The notes beneath the pieces were generated by a model. It was not told the DNA's origin. It made no database searches and saw only the letters and a list, made by a program, of their open reading frames with translations. From Streptomyces rugosispiralis (GTDB lineage: Bacteria; Actinomycetota; Actinomycetes; Streptomycetales; Streptomycetaceae): a stretch of DNA of 54,898 nt. Positions 36,809 through 44,742 of this stretch are shown here, piece after piece (the first letter of the stretch is position 1; each line of letters opens with the position of its first letter). The position numbers were made by a program, and so were the translations under genes. The stretch lies in assembly GCF_024505145.1 (NCBI RefSeq), contig NZ_JANIAA010000054.1, positions 1-54,898 on the forward strand, written 5' to 3'.

Positions 36809-37625
36809 GTTCAGCGCCTCGGACCTGCCGAGCGCTCCGTTCGAGCCCTGGCCGACCGCACATCTGCACGTCGAGTGGGGCGGCCAAGCCGCCCAGCTCG
36901 CCGCCGACCGCGGCGACGCCGTCGTGGTGGTCGACACGCTCACCTTCTCCACCACGGTGACCATGGCGGTCAGCCGGGGCGCGGCCGTGCTGGCCCTGTC
37001 CCGCGCCGAAGTGGCGCGGCTGAGCGGCCCGGACGGGGTCGCGCAGACCTACCAGGTGGCGCCGCCAGCGCTCACCCAGGGCGGAACAGACGCGAAGCTC
37101 ACGCTGTCTCCCAGCAGTGTCGGCAACGTCGCCTGCGGCGACCGGGTCGCGCTGACCTCGATCAACGGCGCCGACATCGTCCGCAGCGCCCGGCACGCCG
37201 CAGTGCTGCTCGCCGGATGCCTGCGAAACCGAACGGCGGTCGCCCGCTGGTGTGCCAAGGCCTTGATCGACGGCGTGATCCCCCGGGTGACGGTCATCGC
37301 CGCCGCCTCACATTGGTCGTCGATGCTCACTGTCCCCGAGGGGATGCGCCCGTCCGTCGAGGACTGGCTCGGTGCCGGAGCGATCGCGGCCGCAGCGCAG
37401 GCACTCGGTGTAAGCCTGTCGACTGAGGCCGAGGCCGCCGCGTTGACCTACGCCGTCGCCGAGCGCGACGGCCTGGACCAATGGCTGCGCGGTTCGACCA
37501 CTGGCCGCGAGATGATCCAGAAGAACTTCGCGCCCGATATCGACGAAGCCGCCCGTCTCGATCATGACGACACCGTGCCACTACTCGACGGCCGGGGATT
37601 CTTCGTCACCTCCGACCACCGGTGA
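36801..37625 (+). CDS. 2-phosphosulfolactate phosphatase family protein (ComB-like)
   Basis: A 274-residue protein with VVVVDTLTFSTTVTMAVSRGA, the ComB N-terminal motif (DVLRxSTT in relatives), and ALTSINGADIVRSARHA with GCLRNRTAVARWC in the middle. ComB hydrolyses 2-phosphosulfolactate in coenzyme M synthesis, and bacterial homologues occur in sulfonate pathways. Together with a TauD-like enzyme and a sugar-type importer this hints at metabolism of an organosulfonate, possibly a sulfo-sugar. It overlaps the methyltransferase stop by 8 bases and ends the operon. Confidence 0.82.
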   Translation: MHEFSASDLPSAPFEPWPTAHLHVEWGGQAAQLAADRGDAVVVVDTLTFSTTVTMAVSRGAAVLALSRAEVARLSGPDGVAQTYQVAPPALTQGGTDAKLTLSPSSVGNVACGDRVALTSINGADIVRSARHAAVLLAGCLRNRTAVARWCAKALIDGVIPRVTVIAAASHWSSMLTVPEGMRPSVEDWLGAGAIAAAAQALGVSLSTEAEAAALTYAVAERDGLDQWLRGSTTGREMIQKNFAPDIDEAARLDHDDTVPLLDGRGFFVTSDHR

Positions 37626-37976
37626 CCAGCTTCACCCTCGCCCATCAATGACCGTCGAGCACGCCAGGGACTAGGAGGCCCACGACCTCAGCGCCGACGA
37701 CCTGCCGAGCCGGGTGTACGAGCCTCTCGCCGAGGCCGCCCGCCGCCCAAAGGTTTGGGCGGCGGGCGAGCGGCTGCCCGTGACTTGAGACGAGGAACTC
37801 AGCCGCGCACCATCACCTCACGGCTTCCTGGTCAGGGCCCTGCGCGGGCAGCTCGGACGTCACCGCAAACGAGACCCAGGCTAACGGCATCGCCGTCACG
37901 CACCTCGTTCGTGGTCCTCATGATGCCGAAACTGCCCGCTTCAGGCGGCCGTGGCAAAACCGGGCACGGCCAGGTC
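37626..37976. other. intergenic region with a ComB-like 5' vestige
   Basis: From 37678 the sequence reads HDLSADDLPSRVYEP in one frame, similar to the start of the ComB-like protein (HEFSASDLPSAPFEP), then loses similarity. It may be a third trace of the local duplication. It is followed by the hairpin at 37737-37768. No intact gene is present. Confidence 0.4.
37737..37768. terminator. 15-bp perfect hairpin at the operon end
   Basis: CGCCCGCCGCCCAAA (37737-37751) pairs exactly with TTTGGGCGGCGGGCG (37754-37768) with two unpaired bases. A strong GC hairpin downstream of the ComB-like gene, fitting a terminator of the ABC/dioxygenase operon. Confidence 0.75.
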
Positions 37977-38312
37977 CTACTCGCGCAGCAGGGTGAACTC
38001 GATGTCGAGCTTCGGGTCGTACGCCTCGGGCTGAATGCTGAGCTCGTGCGTTGAGTACTCGCCGAACCGGTTGATGTGCTCAGTCAGGTACGGCGAGATA
38101 TGGGCCAGATCCTCCGGGTCGATCTCCCATCCCTCCTCCAGGCGCTGCCGGACGATCCCCGCGATGTCCAGGGCATCGTAGAAGAGGACACCGCGTTCGT
38201 GAGCAGCGCGGTCGACAGCGGCCATCAGCTGCCGCAGGCCGTCAGGGTCGTCCTTGAGGAACCGGGCAGCCGCGTTCACCGCGACCTCGTCCCAGATGAT
38301 CGCGTAAGTCAA
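37977..38312 (-). pseudogene. chimera of a RelE-like toxin N-terminus and a Tn3 transposase C-terminus
   Basis: Residues 1-35 (MTYAIIWDEVAVNAAARFLK then DDPDGLRQLMAAVDR) are the start of a RelE/ParE-type toxin. From about residue 40 the sequence becomes the C-terminus of a Tn3-family transposase: ALDIAGIVRQRLEEGWEIDP and DLAHISPYLTEHINRFGEYS. The stop replaces a Gln found in transposases (RE-stop-DLAVPGFATAA), so the tail continues past it. The toxin core strands and catalytic residues are missing, so neither activity should remain. It overlaps the antitoxin stop by 4 bases, as the original toxin gene would. Confidence 0.7.
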
Positions 38313-38566
38313 GAAGCGGGCCTCAGCCCGAGCTGGGCACGCACCTGCTCGTGCGGCACACCGGTGGTCTCGCCGGACGCCTGCCGCGCCCGGTACTGCG
38401 CCAGGGCCAGGGCGTCCTCGAGGTCGGCCAGTTCCTGCGGGTTGATCAGGACCGCCGCCGGCTGGCCATGGTCGGTGATGGTGATGCGCTCACGGGCATG
38501 CGACGCGCGACGCACCAGCGACCCGAACCGGGCCCGAGCCTCCGTGATCGGCAACGTGTCACTCAT
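38309..38566 (-). CDS. YefM/Phd-type antitoxin
   Basis: An 85-residue antitoxin: MSDTLPITEARARFGSLVRR is the Phd/YefM DNA-binding N-terminus, and ITITDHGQPAAVLINPQELA the family core. The C-terminal helix (DALALAQYRARQASG) normally wraps the RelE-type toxin. Its toxin partner is the truncated chimera downstream, so it is probably an orphan. Start at the ATG at 38566 rather than the upstream in-frame codon, which lacks conserved residues. Confidence 0.85.
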   Translation of the reverse strand: MSDTLPITEARARFGSLVRRASHARERITITDHGQPAAVLINPQELADLEDALALAQYRARQASGETTGVPHEQVRAQLGLRPAS

Positions 38567-38711
38567 GTATAGAACCGTACACTTCACGCGCCTCGCGCCG
38601 TCACCATTCCGCCCACGAATACAGACGAGCGATAGGTTGAGATGCGTGTACGACTGCCGCTCCTTGAACCAAGAAAACGCAAAGCCCCTCTACCATCGCA
38701 GGTCGCGAAGG

Positions 38712-38847
38712 GTGCTCTCCGCGCGAGCGGAGGTGAGCCGCCGGTCGACCAGGCGCCGCCCCATCCGCTCCAGTGCTCTCCGCGCGAGCGGAGGTGAGCC
38801 CCCGCCGGCACGAGGCCCGTGCTCTCCGCGCGAGCGGAGGTGAGCCG
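38712..38847 (+). CRISPR. short type I-E-like CRISPR array, three repeats
   Basis: The 29-base repeat GTGCTCTCCGCGCGAGCGG + AGGTGAGCC(G/C) occurs at 38712-38740, 38773-38801 and 38819-38847. Its inner palindrome CTCCGC-GCGA-GCGGAG is the usual hairpin of actinobacterial type I-E repeats. The first spacer is 32 bases, the second only 17, so the array is degraded. An A-rich stretch at 38671-38690 could be the old leader. No cas genes are in the window. Confidence 0.8.
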
Positions 38848-38889
38848 CCGGGGGTCCGCTGCTCCCTGACCTTGTCCTAGGCTGCCTGC

Positions 38890-39528
38890 ATGATCCGCGC
38901 TGTGGCCCTCGATGTTGGCGAGACCCTTATCCGGGATGACCGCGTGTGGGCTGTCTGGGCCGACTGGCTGGACATTCCCCGGCACACGCTCTCAGCCCTC
39001 ATCGGCGCGGTCGTCGCTCAAGGGCGCGACAACGCGGAGGCCCTCCGGCTTATTCGACCGGACATCGACATTGCCGCGGAGAGGGCCGCCATGGAGGCCG
39101 CCGGGCTAAGTGAGCAGATAAGCGAAGACGATCTCTACCCAGACGTACGCCCAGCCCTCGCCGCTCTCCGCAAGTCAGGCATGCGAGTCGTGATCGCAGG
39201 CAACCAGACGGCGCATGCCGGGAAGCTGCTGCGAGCCCTGGACCTCCCGGTCGATGAGATCGCGACCTCGGGAGAGTGGGGCATCGCGAAGCCGGACCCC
39301 CGCTTCTTCGCCCGTGTTCTGGACCTGGCAGGAACCGCGCCCGATGAGATCGTGTACGTAGGCGACCATCCTGCGAACGACACCCAGCCAGCCAAAGCAG
39401 CGGGGATGCGCGCTGCGCATCTACGCCGTGGACCGTGGGGCCACCTGTGGGCTGGCACGGCCGAGACAGCCGCCGCTGACTGGCACCTCGATTCGCTGCA
39501 CGATCTCGTACTACTCGCCACGCCATGA
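38890..39528 (+). CDS. HAD family hydrolase
   Basis: A 212-residue HAD-like protein. Motif I is ALDVGETLIRDD (the nucleophile Asp is D8; the second Asp of DxD is replaced by E, as DxGET), motif II VVIAGNQTA, motif III lysine in GIAKPDPRFF, motif IV YVGDHPANDT. The ATG lies 43 bases after the last CRISPR repeat. Such proteins dephosphorylate small metabolites; the DxGET variant needs care. A strong hairpin follows the stop by two bases. Confidence 0.85.
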   Translation: MIRAVALDVGETLIRDDRVWAVWADWLDIPRHTLSALIGAVVAQGRDNAEALRLIRPDIDIAAERAAMEAAGLSEQISEDDLYPDVRPALAALRKSGMRVVIAGNQTAHAGKLLRALDLPVDEIATSGEWGIAKPDPRFFARVLDLAGTAPDEIVYVGDHPANDTQPAKAAGMRAAHLRRGPWGHLWAGTAETAAADWHLDSLHDLVLLATP

Positions 39529-39530
39529 GC

Positions 39531-39560
39531 CGAGCGGCCCCACCGCGATGGGGCCGCTCG
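39531..39560. terminator. hairpin terminator of the HAD gene
   Basis: CGAGCGGCCCCA (39531-39542) and its exact complement (39549-39560) flank a 6-nt loop immediately after the HAD stop codon. Confidence 0.8.
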
Positions 39561-39597
39561 CTACCGTTCGGAGAGGACGCACCGAACGGAGCATCAG

Positions 39598-40770
39598 TTG
39601 CCCAAGGATCTTGGCAAGCGTGTGGCCTATCAGCGCCGTATCGCTCGCATGACGCAGCAGGAACTCGCAGACGCCGCCGGGGTACACGTCGGCACCTTGC
39701 GGAAGATCGAACGCGGAGCGCGGGGTGCTGGCGACAGCGTGGTGGAGTCCCTCGCGGCTGCTCTAGGTGTCGACCCATCCGTCTTGCTGGGCAGTCGGGA
39801 CCGGACGGACGCTCGCGTCCACGATGCTATGCCGTCCCTGTCCGCCGTCATCGCCGCGTACGAGGCGCCAGATGAAGGGCCAGCGCGGCAGCTCGGAGAA
39901 CTCCGCACTGCAGTGGATGAGGCGGTGACCTGGCGTCTGGCCTCGCAATACGTCCGGATCGCACGCCAGCTACCCCCACTTATCAGTGAACTAATCCGCG
40001 CCTTCCACCTTGCTCCGCCCGAAGAGCAATCGGAGTTGGCCAGCCTGCTGGTTGCCGGGCTGCGAACGGCTGACGCCGTGGCGTACAAGTACGGCGCCCG
40101 AGATCTGTCTGCTCGCCTGGTAGATCTGATGCGCTGGGCAGCTCCGTACGCGGACAATCCACTGTTGGACGCCACCGTCGCCTACGTGCGCACCGAGACC
40201 TTCTTCGATGCTCGTGCACACACCGCTGGACTGCGGATGCTGCAGACCGCGATCGACAGGGCACCTACCGGTCGAGATGACGCGGAGATCGCCGCTCGGG
40301 GTGCCTTGCACATGCGGGCAGCGGTGATCGCTGGCCGCGCCGGTCTCGTGGAGGCTGCAGACCAACACCTCGCGGAAGCTCTGCGGCTAGGAGACGCTGT
40401 ACCAGAGGACGTCTACCAGGGCACGGCGTTCGGTCCAGACAACGTCCGCATCCATGAGGTGTCCGTCGCGGTCAGCCTCGGCCGCGATCACGTTCACCGA
40501 GCGCTCGATGTCGCCAACAAGTGGGCGCCGCCGCATGATCTGCCTGCAGAGCGGCGGAGCGGGTACTACATCGAGGTAGCCCGCGCTCAACTGTGGTCGG
40601 GACTCCCGCGAGATGCGTTCGAGTCCTTGAAAGTCGCCCGTCATACCGCGCCTCAGCACACACGCGATCACCCATGGGTGCGGGAGGACGCTGCCACGCT
40701 CCGTCGCCTGCGGCGCGCTGACGCGGAGAGCCTCAGCAACTTCGCTGAGTGGTGCCATGCGGGCGAGTGA
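39598..40770 (+). CDS. XRE-type HTH regulator with TPR-like C-terminus
   Basis: A 390-residue protein, starting at TTG (39598) after CGGAG. The XRE HTH is GKRVAYQRRIARMTQQELAD then AAGVHVGTLRKIERGARG (about 5-45). The remainder is helical with repeat-like segments (AAVIAGRAGLVEAADQHLAE and YIEVARAQLWSGLPRDAFES). Streptomyces has many such regulators next to small proteins. Here four small genes follow on the same strand, starting 94 bases later, and are its likely targets or partners. Confidence 0.82.
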   Translation: MPKDLGKRVAYQRRIARMTQQELADAAGVHVGTLRKIERGARGAGDSVVESLAAALGVDPSVLLGSRDRTDARVHDAMPSLSAVIAAYEAPDEGPARQLGELRTAVDEAVTWRLASQYVRIARQLPPLISELIRAFHLAPPEEQSELASLLVAGLRTADAVAYKYGARDLSARLVDLMRWAAPYADNPLLDATVAYVRTETFFDARAHTAGLRMLQTAIDRAPTGRDDAEIAARGALHMRAAVIAGRAGLVEAADQHLAEALRLGDAVPEDVYQGTAFGPDNVRIHEVSVAVSLGRDHVHRALDVANKWAPPHDLPAERRSGYYIEVARAQLWSGLPRDAFESLKVARHTAPQHTRDHPWVREDAATLRRLRRADAESLSNFAEWCHAGE

Positions 40771-40863
40771 CCCTGGCTGACCCTCGCTGGGTCACTTGTG
40801 GCCCTTCCAGCGGAGAACCATCTACCTGTCCACACCGACCAGGCAGATGGGACAGCACCAGCC

Positions 40864-41061
40864 ATGGCCGAACCCTTGCGTGTGCCCATCAGCGAGCACA
40901 TCAGCATCGCACGGCTCCACGGCGAGGCGTGCTTTCGCTGCGGAGCCGTCGCCCGGACGCTGTACGCCGCCGGGCACATCAGCCTCCCCGGCCGGGATCG
41001 GGTGTGGCCTGTCGTCGTCTGTGAAGACCACCGCGACCGAGGCGAGCCGAATGTCAGCTGA
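40864..41061 (+). CDS. small Cys-motif protein
   Basis: A 65-residue protein from the ATG at 40864 (MAEPLRVPISEHISIARLHG). CFRCG and VVCEDH form a CxxC...CxxH arrangement that could bind one zinc. An in-frame GTG at 40798 would add 22 unconserved residues. Its stop overlaps the next gene's start by 11 bases. Function unknown. Confidence 0.6.
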   Translation: MAEPLRVPISEHISIARLHGEACFRCGAVARTLYAAGHISLPGRDRVWPVVVCEDHRDRGEPNVS

Positions 41062-41653
41062 CTTTCTCAAGCCCCCATCATGGACACCGCCACCCGCCGT
41101 GGACGTCGAGGCGTTACCCGCGGGCAAATGGTGGGACGCCGTGCGGGCCGCGCCCCTCGTCGGCGAACGCGCCCTCAAAACGCTCGACGACGAAACCGGC
41201 GCCGTGATCCAGGACGAGCGCGGCACCCTATACTGGCTCGTCGCCGTGGGCTCCGCTGAGCGCTGGCGCCTGCGGCAGGTTCGCATCCTGGCCGAACTCA
41301 CCGACGAGAGTACGTACCTCGGCGTACCGCCCGCCTCCTGGACGAAGGGCCCCGAGACCCACTGGCGCGTGCCCCTCGGCCCCGGCCGCTACCTGACCCA
41401 CCCCTGGAAGCTGTGGGAAGCCCTGGCCGAGGCCGACCGCGCCGAGTACGGCCGAGCACCCGAGGGCCGCCAACTCTGCTACCGCTGCCGCCTCCCGACC
41501 GACGAGCCCATCCCCGTCGAGGTAGAGGCCGGCCGCAGCGACGTCGGCAAGCTCACGTACGCATGCCCGCCGCACGCGCCGCTCTACTCGAAGCGTCGGC
41601 CGCGGACCCTCACGAGCGCGACCGCGGCCGAGCACGAGGGACGGCCCCGATGA
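41051..41653 (+). CDS. hypothetical protein of the XRE-linked operon
   Basis: A 200-residue protein (MSADFLKPPSWTPPPAVDVE) with Trp- and Pro-rich segments (SWTKGPETHWRVPLGPGRYL), then CYRCRLPTDEPIPVEVEAGR and YACPPHAPLY, a second CxxC/CxxH pair near the C-terminus. No family is recognised. It overlaps both neighbours by a few bases, so it is translated as part of one operon. Confidence 0.65.
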   Translation: MSADFLKPPSWTPPPAVDVEALPAGKWWDAVRAAPLVGERALKTLDDETGAVIQDERGTLYWLVAVGSAERWRLRQVRILAELTDESTYLGVPPASWTKGPETHWRVPLGPGRYLTHPWKLWEALAEADRAEYGRAPEGRQLCYRCRLPTDEPIPVEVEAGRSDVGKLTYACPPHAPLYSKRRPRTLTSATAAEHEGRPR

Positions 41654-41889
41654 CGACCTGCCCACAGCCCTCCCTGCTCCCGGGCATATCGCTGCCGGAC
41701 CCCGAAACCCTGACCGGGCACCAACTGCGCGGCTGGAACTGCGCCCTATGCGGACAGCGGCTGTACGCCGACCAACTGCTCGGCACGGTCGAGTGGACCT
41801 GCGGAGGCGTCACCAAAGAGGACATCGAACTGTACGTATGCCGACCGCTCTGCGCTGGTGCGGCTCAGCAGGGTGGTGGTCGTGGGTGA
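41650..41889 (+). CDS. small zinc-ribbon-like protein
   Basis: A 79-residue protein: MTTCPQPSLLPGISLPDPET, then WNCALCGQRLYADQLLGTVE and a distal YVCRPLC. Cys pairs CALC and CRPLC suggest a small zinc ribbon. The start overlaps the upstream stop (ATGA). Function unknown. Confidence 0.6.
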   Translation: MTTCPQPSLLPGISLPDPETLTGHQLRGWNCALCGQRLYADQLLGTVEWTCGGVTKEDIELYVCRPLCAGAAQQGGGRG

Positions 41890-41995
41890 GCGCCTGGACG
41901 AAGGCTTCGTCTCCCCGACTGCGCGCTGTGTGGAACGTGCGGCGCGAGCAACCGCCCCCACCCCGCCGGGGAAGGCGGAGTCGGGGAGGCGCCGG

Positions 41996-42139
41996 ATGAG
42001 GCACCGCCGACAACCCGTCGCTGTGTGGGCCGGGCTACTGGTCTTCCGCGCCGCCCGGCGGGTCCTGCTGCTCTGTGTGCTCCCCGCGCTGCTGGTGCTC
42101 GCGGTCTACCTCTGCTTCGCGGGTACCCCGGCCCCATAG
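41996..42139 (+). CDS. very small membrane protein
   Basis: A 47-residue ORF: basic N-terminus MRHRRQPVAVWAG, then RVLLLCVLPALLVLAVYLCF as one transmembrane helix and a short tail. GGGGAGG lies just upstream of the ATG. Last gene of the XRE-linked run. Confidence 0.45.
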   Translation: MRHRRQPVAVWAGLLVFRAARRVLLLCVLPALLVLAVYLCFAGTPAP

Positions 42140-42254
42140 ACCGGGTGGGCCGCCGGCGCCCGGGGATCCCCCGCCCCAGGACTTCGCCGCCGGCGGCCCA
42201 TCCTTCCCGGCACCCTGCGTCGGTGCAGCCGGGACAGCCGCCGACCGCAGGGCA

Positions 42255-42298
42255 GGGACTCCGGCCCCCGAGATGGGGATCGCGAGGGCCGGAGTCCC
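42255..42298. terminator. 13-bp inverted repeat
   Basis: GGGACTCCGGCCC (42255-42267) pairs exactly with GGGCCGGAGTCCC (42286-42298) around an 18-base loop. It lies downstream of the small-gene operon and just before the second CRISPR repeat pair. Confidence 0.55.
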
Positions 42299-42343
42299 CA
42301 TACAGAGAAGCCCCGCCCCGGACGCGCGCTTGGACGGCCAGCG

Positions 42344-42433
42344 GTGCTCTCCGCGCGAGCGGAGGTGAACCGCGCTGGAGGCGGCGTTCCGGCGGCGCCT
42401 GTACGTGCTCTCCGCGCGAGCGGAGGTGATCCG
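42344..42433 (+). CRISPR. two CRISPR repeats with one spacer
   Basis: Repeats at 42344-42372 (ending GTGAACCG) and 42405-42433 (ending GTGATCCG) share the 38712 array's repeat apart from one or two 3' bases. One 32-base spacer lies between. Same orientation as the first array, 3.5 kb away. No cas genes nearby. Confidence 0.75.
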
Positions 42434-42604
42434 CCGGAGGAGCGGACGGGGACGAACACGGAACTCGGGGACTATTGCTCACCCGATACGGGCGGGAGGA
42501 CGCTCGCGCGTGCGGGGCGGGCTTCTCCGGGTACTTGTTGCCAGCCTCCCACCGCGGAGGACCTCCACACCCCCGAAGAGATCGCGATCCCATTCGCAAG
42601 GGTC

Positions 42605-42667
42605 TTGACACCGCTGTAACTCCCCAGCAATATCTGTAAACGTTTCCAGTAGCTGTATACGTTTACG
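42605..42667 (+). promoter_or_regulatory. promoter with double LacI-type operator
   Basis: TTGACA at 42605-42610 and CAATAT at 42628-42633 are 17 bases apart and could form a promoter. Two LacI-type palindromes follow, TGTAAACGTTTCCA (42635-42648) and TGTATACGTTTACG (42654-42667), 19 bases centre to centre, both with the central ACGT characteristic of LacI/CcpA-type sites. The LacI gene starts 34 bases downstream, so autoregulation of the whole operon is likely. Confidence 0.7.
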
Positions 42668-42700
42668 GCAAGAGTGCATCACCGACACAAAGGGGCGAGT

Positions 42701-43783
42701 ATGGTGACATCAGGCGCGGGCTCAGGGTCACCGACCATCGTGTCCATCGCCGAGCGCGCAGGCGTCTCCATCGCCTCTGTCTCGCGCGTGCTGAACGGGC
42801 TCAGCACCCGCCGCGCCACCGAGGAGAGGGTGCGCAAGGCAGCCGCCGAGCTCGGCTACGTGCCCAACTCCGTCGCCCGGTCGCTGAAGGGCGGTCGGAC
42901 CCGGCAGCTCACCTTCGCGATGCCCGACATCGGCAACCCCGCCTACGTAGCGATGGTGCGGGAGATCCAGGTCGTCGCGAAGGCGGCGGGCTACCGCCTC
43001 CTCCTGCACTCCACCGACGCCGTCACCGAAGACGAACTCGCGGTCGTGCACAGCCTCGCCGAGCGCACCAGCGACGGGCTCATCATCTGCCCGATCCGGA
43101 TAACTCCCCAGCACGTCGAGGCAATCGAGCAGGCCAGCGCTCCCGTCGTCGTGATCGGCTCACCGCCGCCGGACGCGGCCCTGGACTGCGTGCAGACCGA
43201 CTCCGCCATCGGGGCGCAGAAGGCGGTGTGGCACCTGGCTGACACCGGCCGCCGCCGGATCGCCCTCATCAACGGCCCGGTCGACACCGTCCCGGGCCGC
43301 AACCGCGACGAGGGCTACCGCAAGGCCCTCACTGACCGCGGCCTCAGCTACGACCCCGGTCTCACCGCCGTCACCGACTTCGCCGTCGCCGCCGGCACCG
43401 CCGCCGCGCACGAACTCCTGAACCGCCGCCCCGACCTGGACGCGATCTTCTGCGCCAATGACCAGCTGGCCCTCGGCGCCGTCCAGACCCTGCACGCCCG
43501 CGGCATCCACATCCCCGAGGACGTCGCCGTCGCCGGCATGGACGACAGCGTGCTCGCCCGCGCCGCCTGGCCGCCGCTGACCAGCGTCGACCTCTGCTCC
43601 TCCAAGCGCGGCCGGCTCGCTACCGAGCTGCTGCTGGAGCGGCTGGGCGAGACTGCGGCCGAGCAAGGCGAACAAGCCGAGCCGGCCGAGCACCCCGAGG
43701 ACACCCCCGCTGCCCCCCGCCGTACGACTACCGAGCCGCGGCTCGTCGTGCGCGAGTCCACCGTCCCGGCGAGGTCCGCATGA
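42701..43783 (+). CDS. LacI family transcriptional regulator
   Basis: A 360-residue regulator from the ATG at 42701 after AAGGGGCGAG. The HTH and hinge helix are IVSIAERAGVSIASVSRVLN and YVPNSVARSLKGGRT. The periplasmic-binding-like ligand domain follows, with DGLIICPIR, FCANDQLALGAVQTLHARGI and a long acidic insert near the C-terminus (AEQGEQAEPAEHPEDT). It heads the operon behind a double operator, and its stop overlaps the first permease start. Family members release DNA on binding the transported sugar or a derivative. Confidence 0.93.
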   Translation: MVTSGAGSGSPTIVSIAERAGVSIASVSRVLNGLSTRRATEERVRKAAAELGYVPNSVARSLKGGRTRQLTFAMPDIGNPAYVAMVREIQVVAKAAGYRLLLHSTDAVTEDELAVVHSLAERTSDGLIICPIRITPQHVEAIEQASAPVVVIGSPPPDAALDCVQTDSAIGAQKAVWHLADTGRRRIALINGPVDTVPGRNRDEGYRKALTDRGLSYDPGLTAVTDFAVAAGTAAAHELLNRRPDLDAIFCANDQLALGAVQTLHARGIHIPEDVAVAGMDDSVLARAAWPPLTSVDLCSSKRGRLATELLLERLGETAAEQGEQAEPAEHPEDTPAAPRRTTTEPRLVVRESTVPARSA

Positions 43784-44742
43784 GTCTGACGAGCCTCAAG
43801 CTGAAGCCGCAGGCTTCGGGAAACCGTGGCACCCCACCACCGCGCACCCCCGCTCAGCGCAAGGCCACCCTCGGCCTGGACCGCGGCGGCTGGTTTCTGC
43901 TGCTGCCCGCGCTGATCCCGATCCTGATCCTCAGCGTCGGCCCGCTGCTGTACGGCGTCTCGCTCGCCTTCACCGACTCGCAGTCGGGCCGCACGAACCC
44001 CACCCAGTTCATCGGCCTCGACAACTTCGCCGACCTCGGGAACGACTCGCTCTTCTGGGACTCCTTCCGCATCGGCATCATCTGGGCGGTCTGCGTAACC
44101 GCGCTGCAGTTGCTGCTCGCGCTCGGGCTGGCGCTGCTGCTCAACCAGAACCTGCGCTTCCGCTGGCTGGCCCGCACCCTCGCGCTTGTCCCCTGGGCGA
44201 TGCCAGAGGTCGTGGTCGGCATCATGTGGCGGCTCGTCTACCACCAGGACGCGGGCATCCTCAACGCCACCCTGAAGGACCTGGGCTTCATCAGCGAGAA
44301 CGTCGACTGGCTCGGCTCCTTCTCCCTGGCTCTGCCCGCCGTCATCGTCGTCGGCATCTGGGCGGGCATGCCGCAGACCACCGTGGTGCTGCTGGCCGGG
44401 CTGCAGAACGTACCCGGCGAGCTGCGCGAGTCCGCGGCGCTGGACGGCGCCGGGATCTGGCGCCGCTTCACCGCAGTCACCTGGCCCGCGATCAAGCCGG
44501 TCATCGTCGCGATCACGGCGCTGAACTTCATCTGGAACTTCAATTCCTTCGGCCTGGTATACGTCCTCACCCAGGGCGGGCCCGGCGGCGAGACCCGGCT
44601 GCCGATGCTCTTCGCGTACGAAGAGGCCTTCAAGTACGGCCAGTTCGGCTACGCGGCCGCGATGGGCCTGGCGATGATCGCCGTCATCGCGGTCTTCCTG
44701 ACCATGTTCCTGCGCAAGCGTCTGAAGGAGGAGGCCGCCTGA
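43780..44742 (+). CDS. sugar ABC transporter permease (MalF-like)
   Basis: A 320-residue CUT1 permease. It has a first helix FLLLPALIPILILSVGPLLY, the EAA loop ESAALDGAGIWRRFTAVTWP and FNSFGLVYVLTQGGPGGETR, a hallmark of MalF-type permeases. Coupled to the LacI gene by ATGA and to the next permease by a one-base overlap. Confidence 0.92.
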   Translation: MSLTSLKLKPQASGNRGTPPPRTPAQRKATLGLDRGGWFLLLPALIPILILSVGPLLYGVSLAFTDSQSGRTNPTQFIGLDNFADLGNDSLFWDSFRIGIIWAVCVTALQLLLALGLALLLNQNLRFRWLARTLALVPWAMPEVVVGIMWRLVYHQDAGILNATLKDLGFISENVDWLGSFSLALPAVIVVGIWAGMPQTTVVLLAGLQNVPGELRESAALDGAGIWRRFTAVTWPAIKPVIVAITALNFIWNFNSFGLVYVLTQGGPGGETRLPMLFAYEEAFKYGQFGYAAAMGLAMIAVIAVFLTMFLRKRLKEEAA

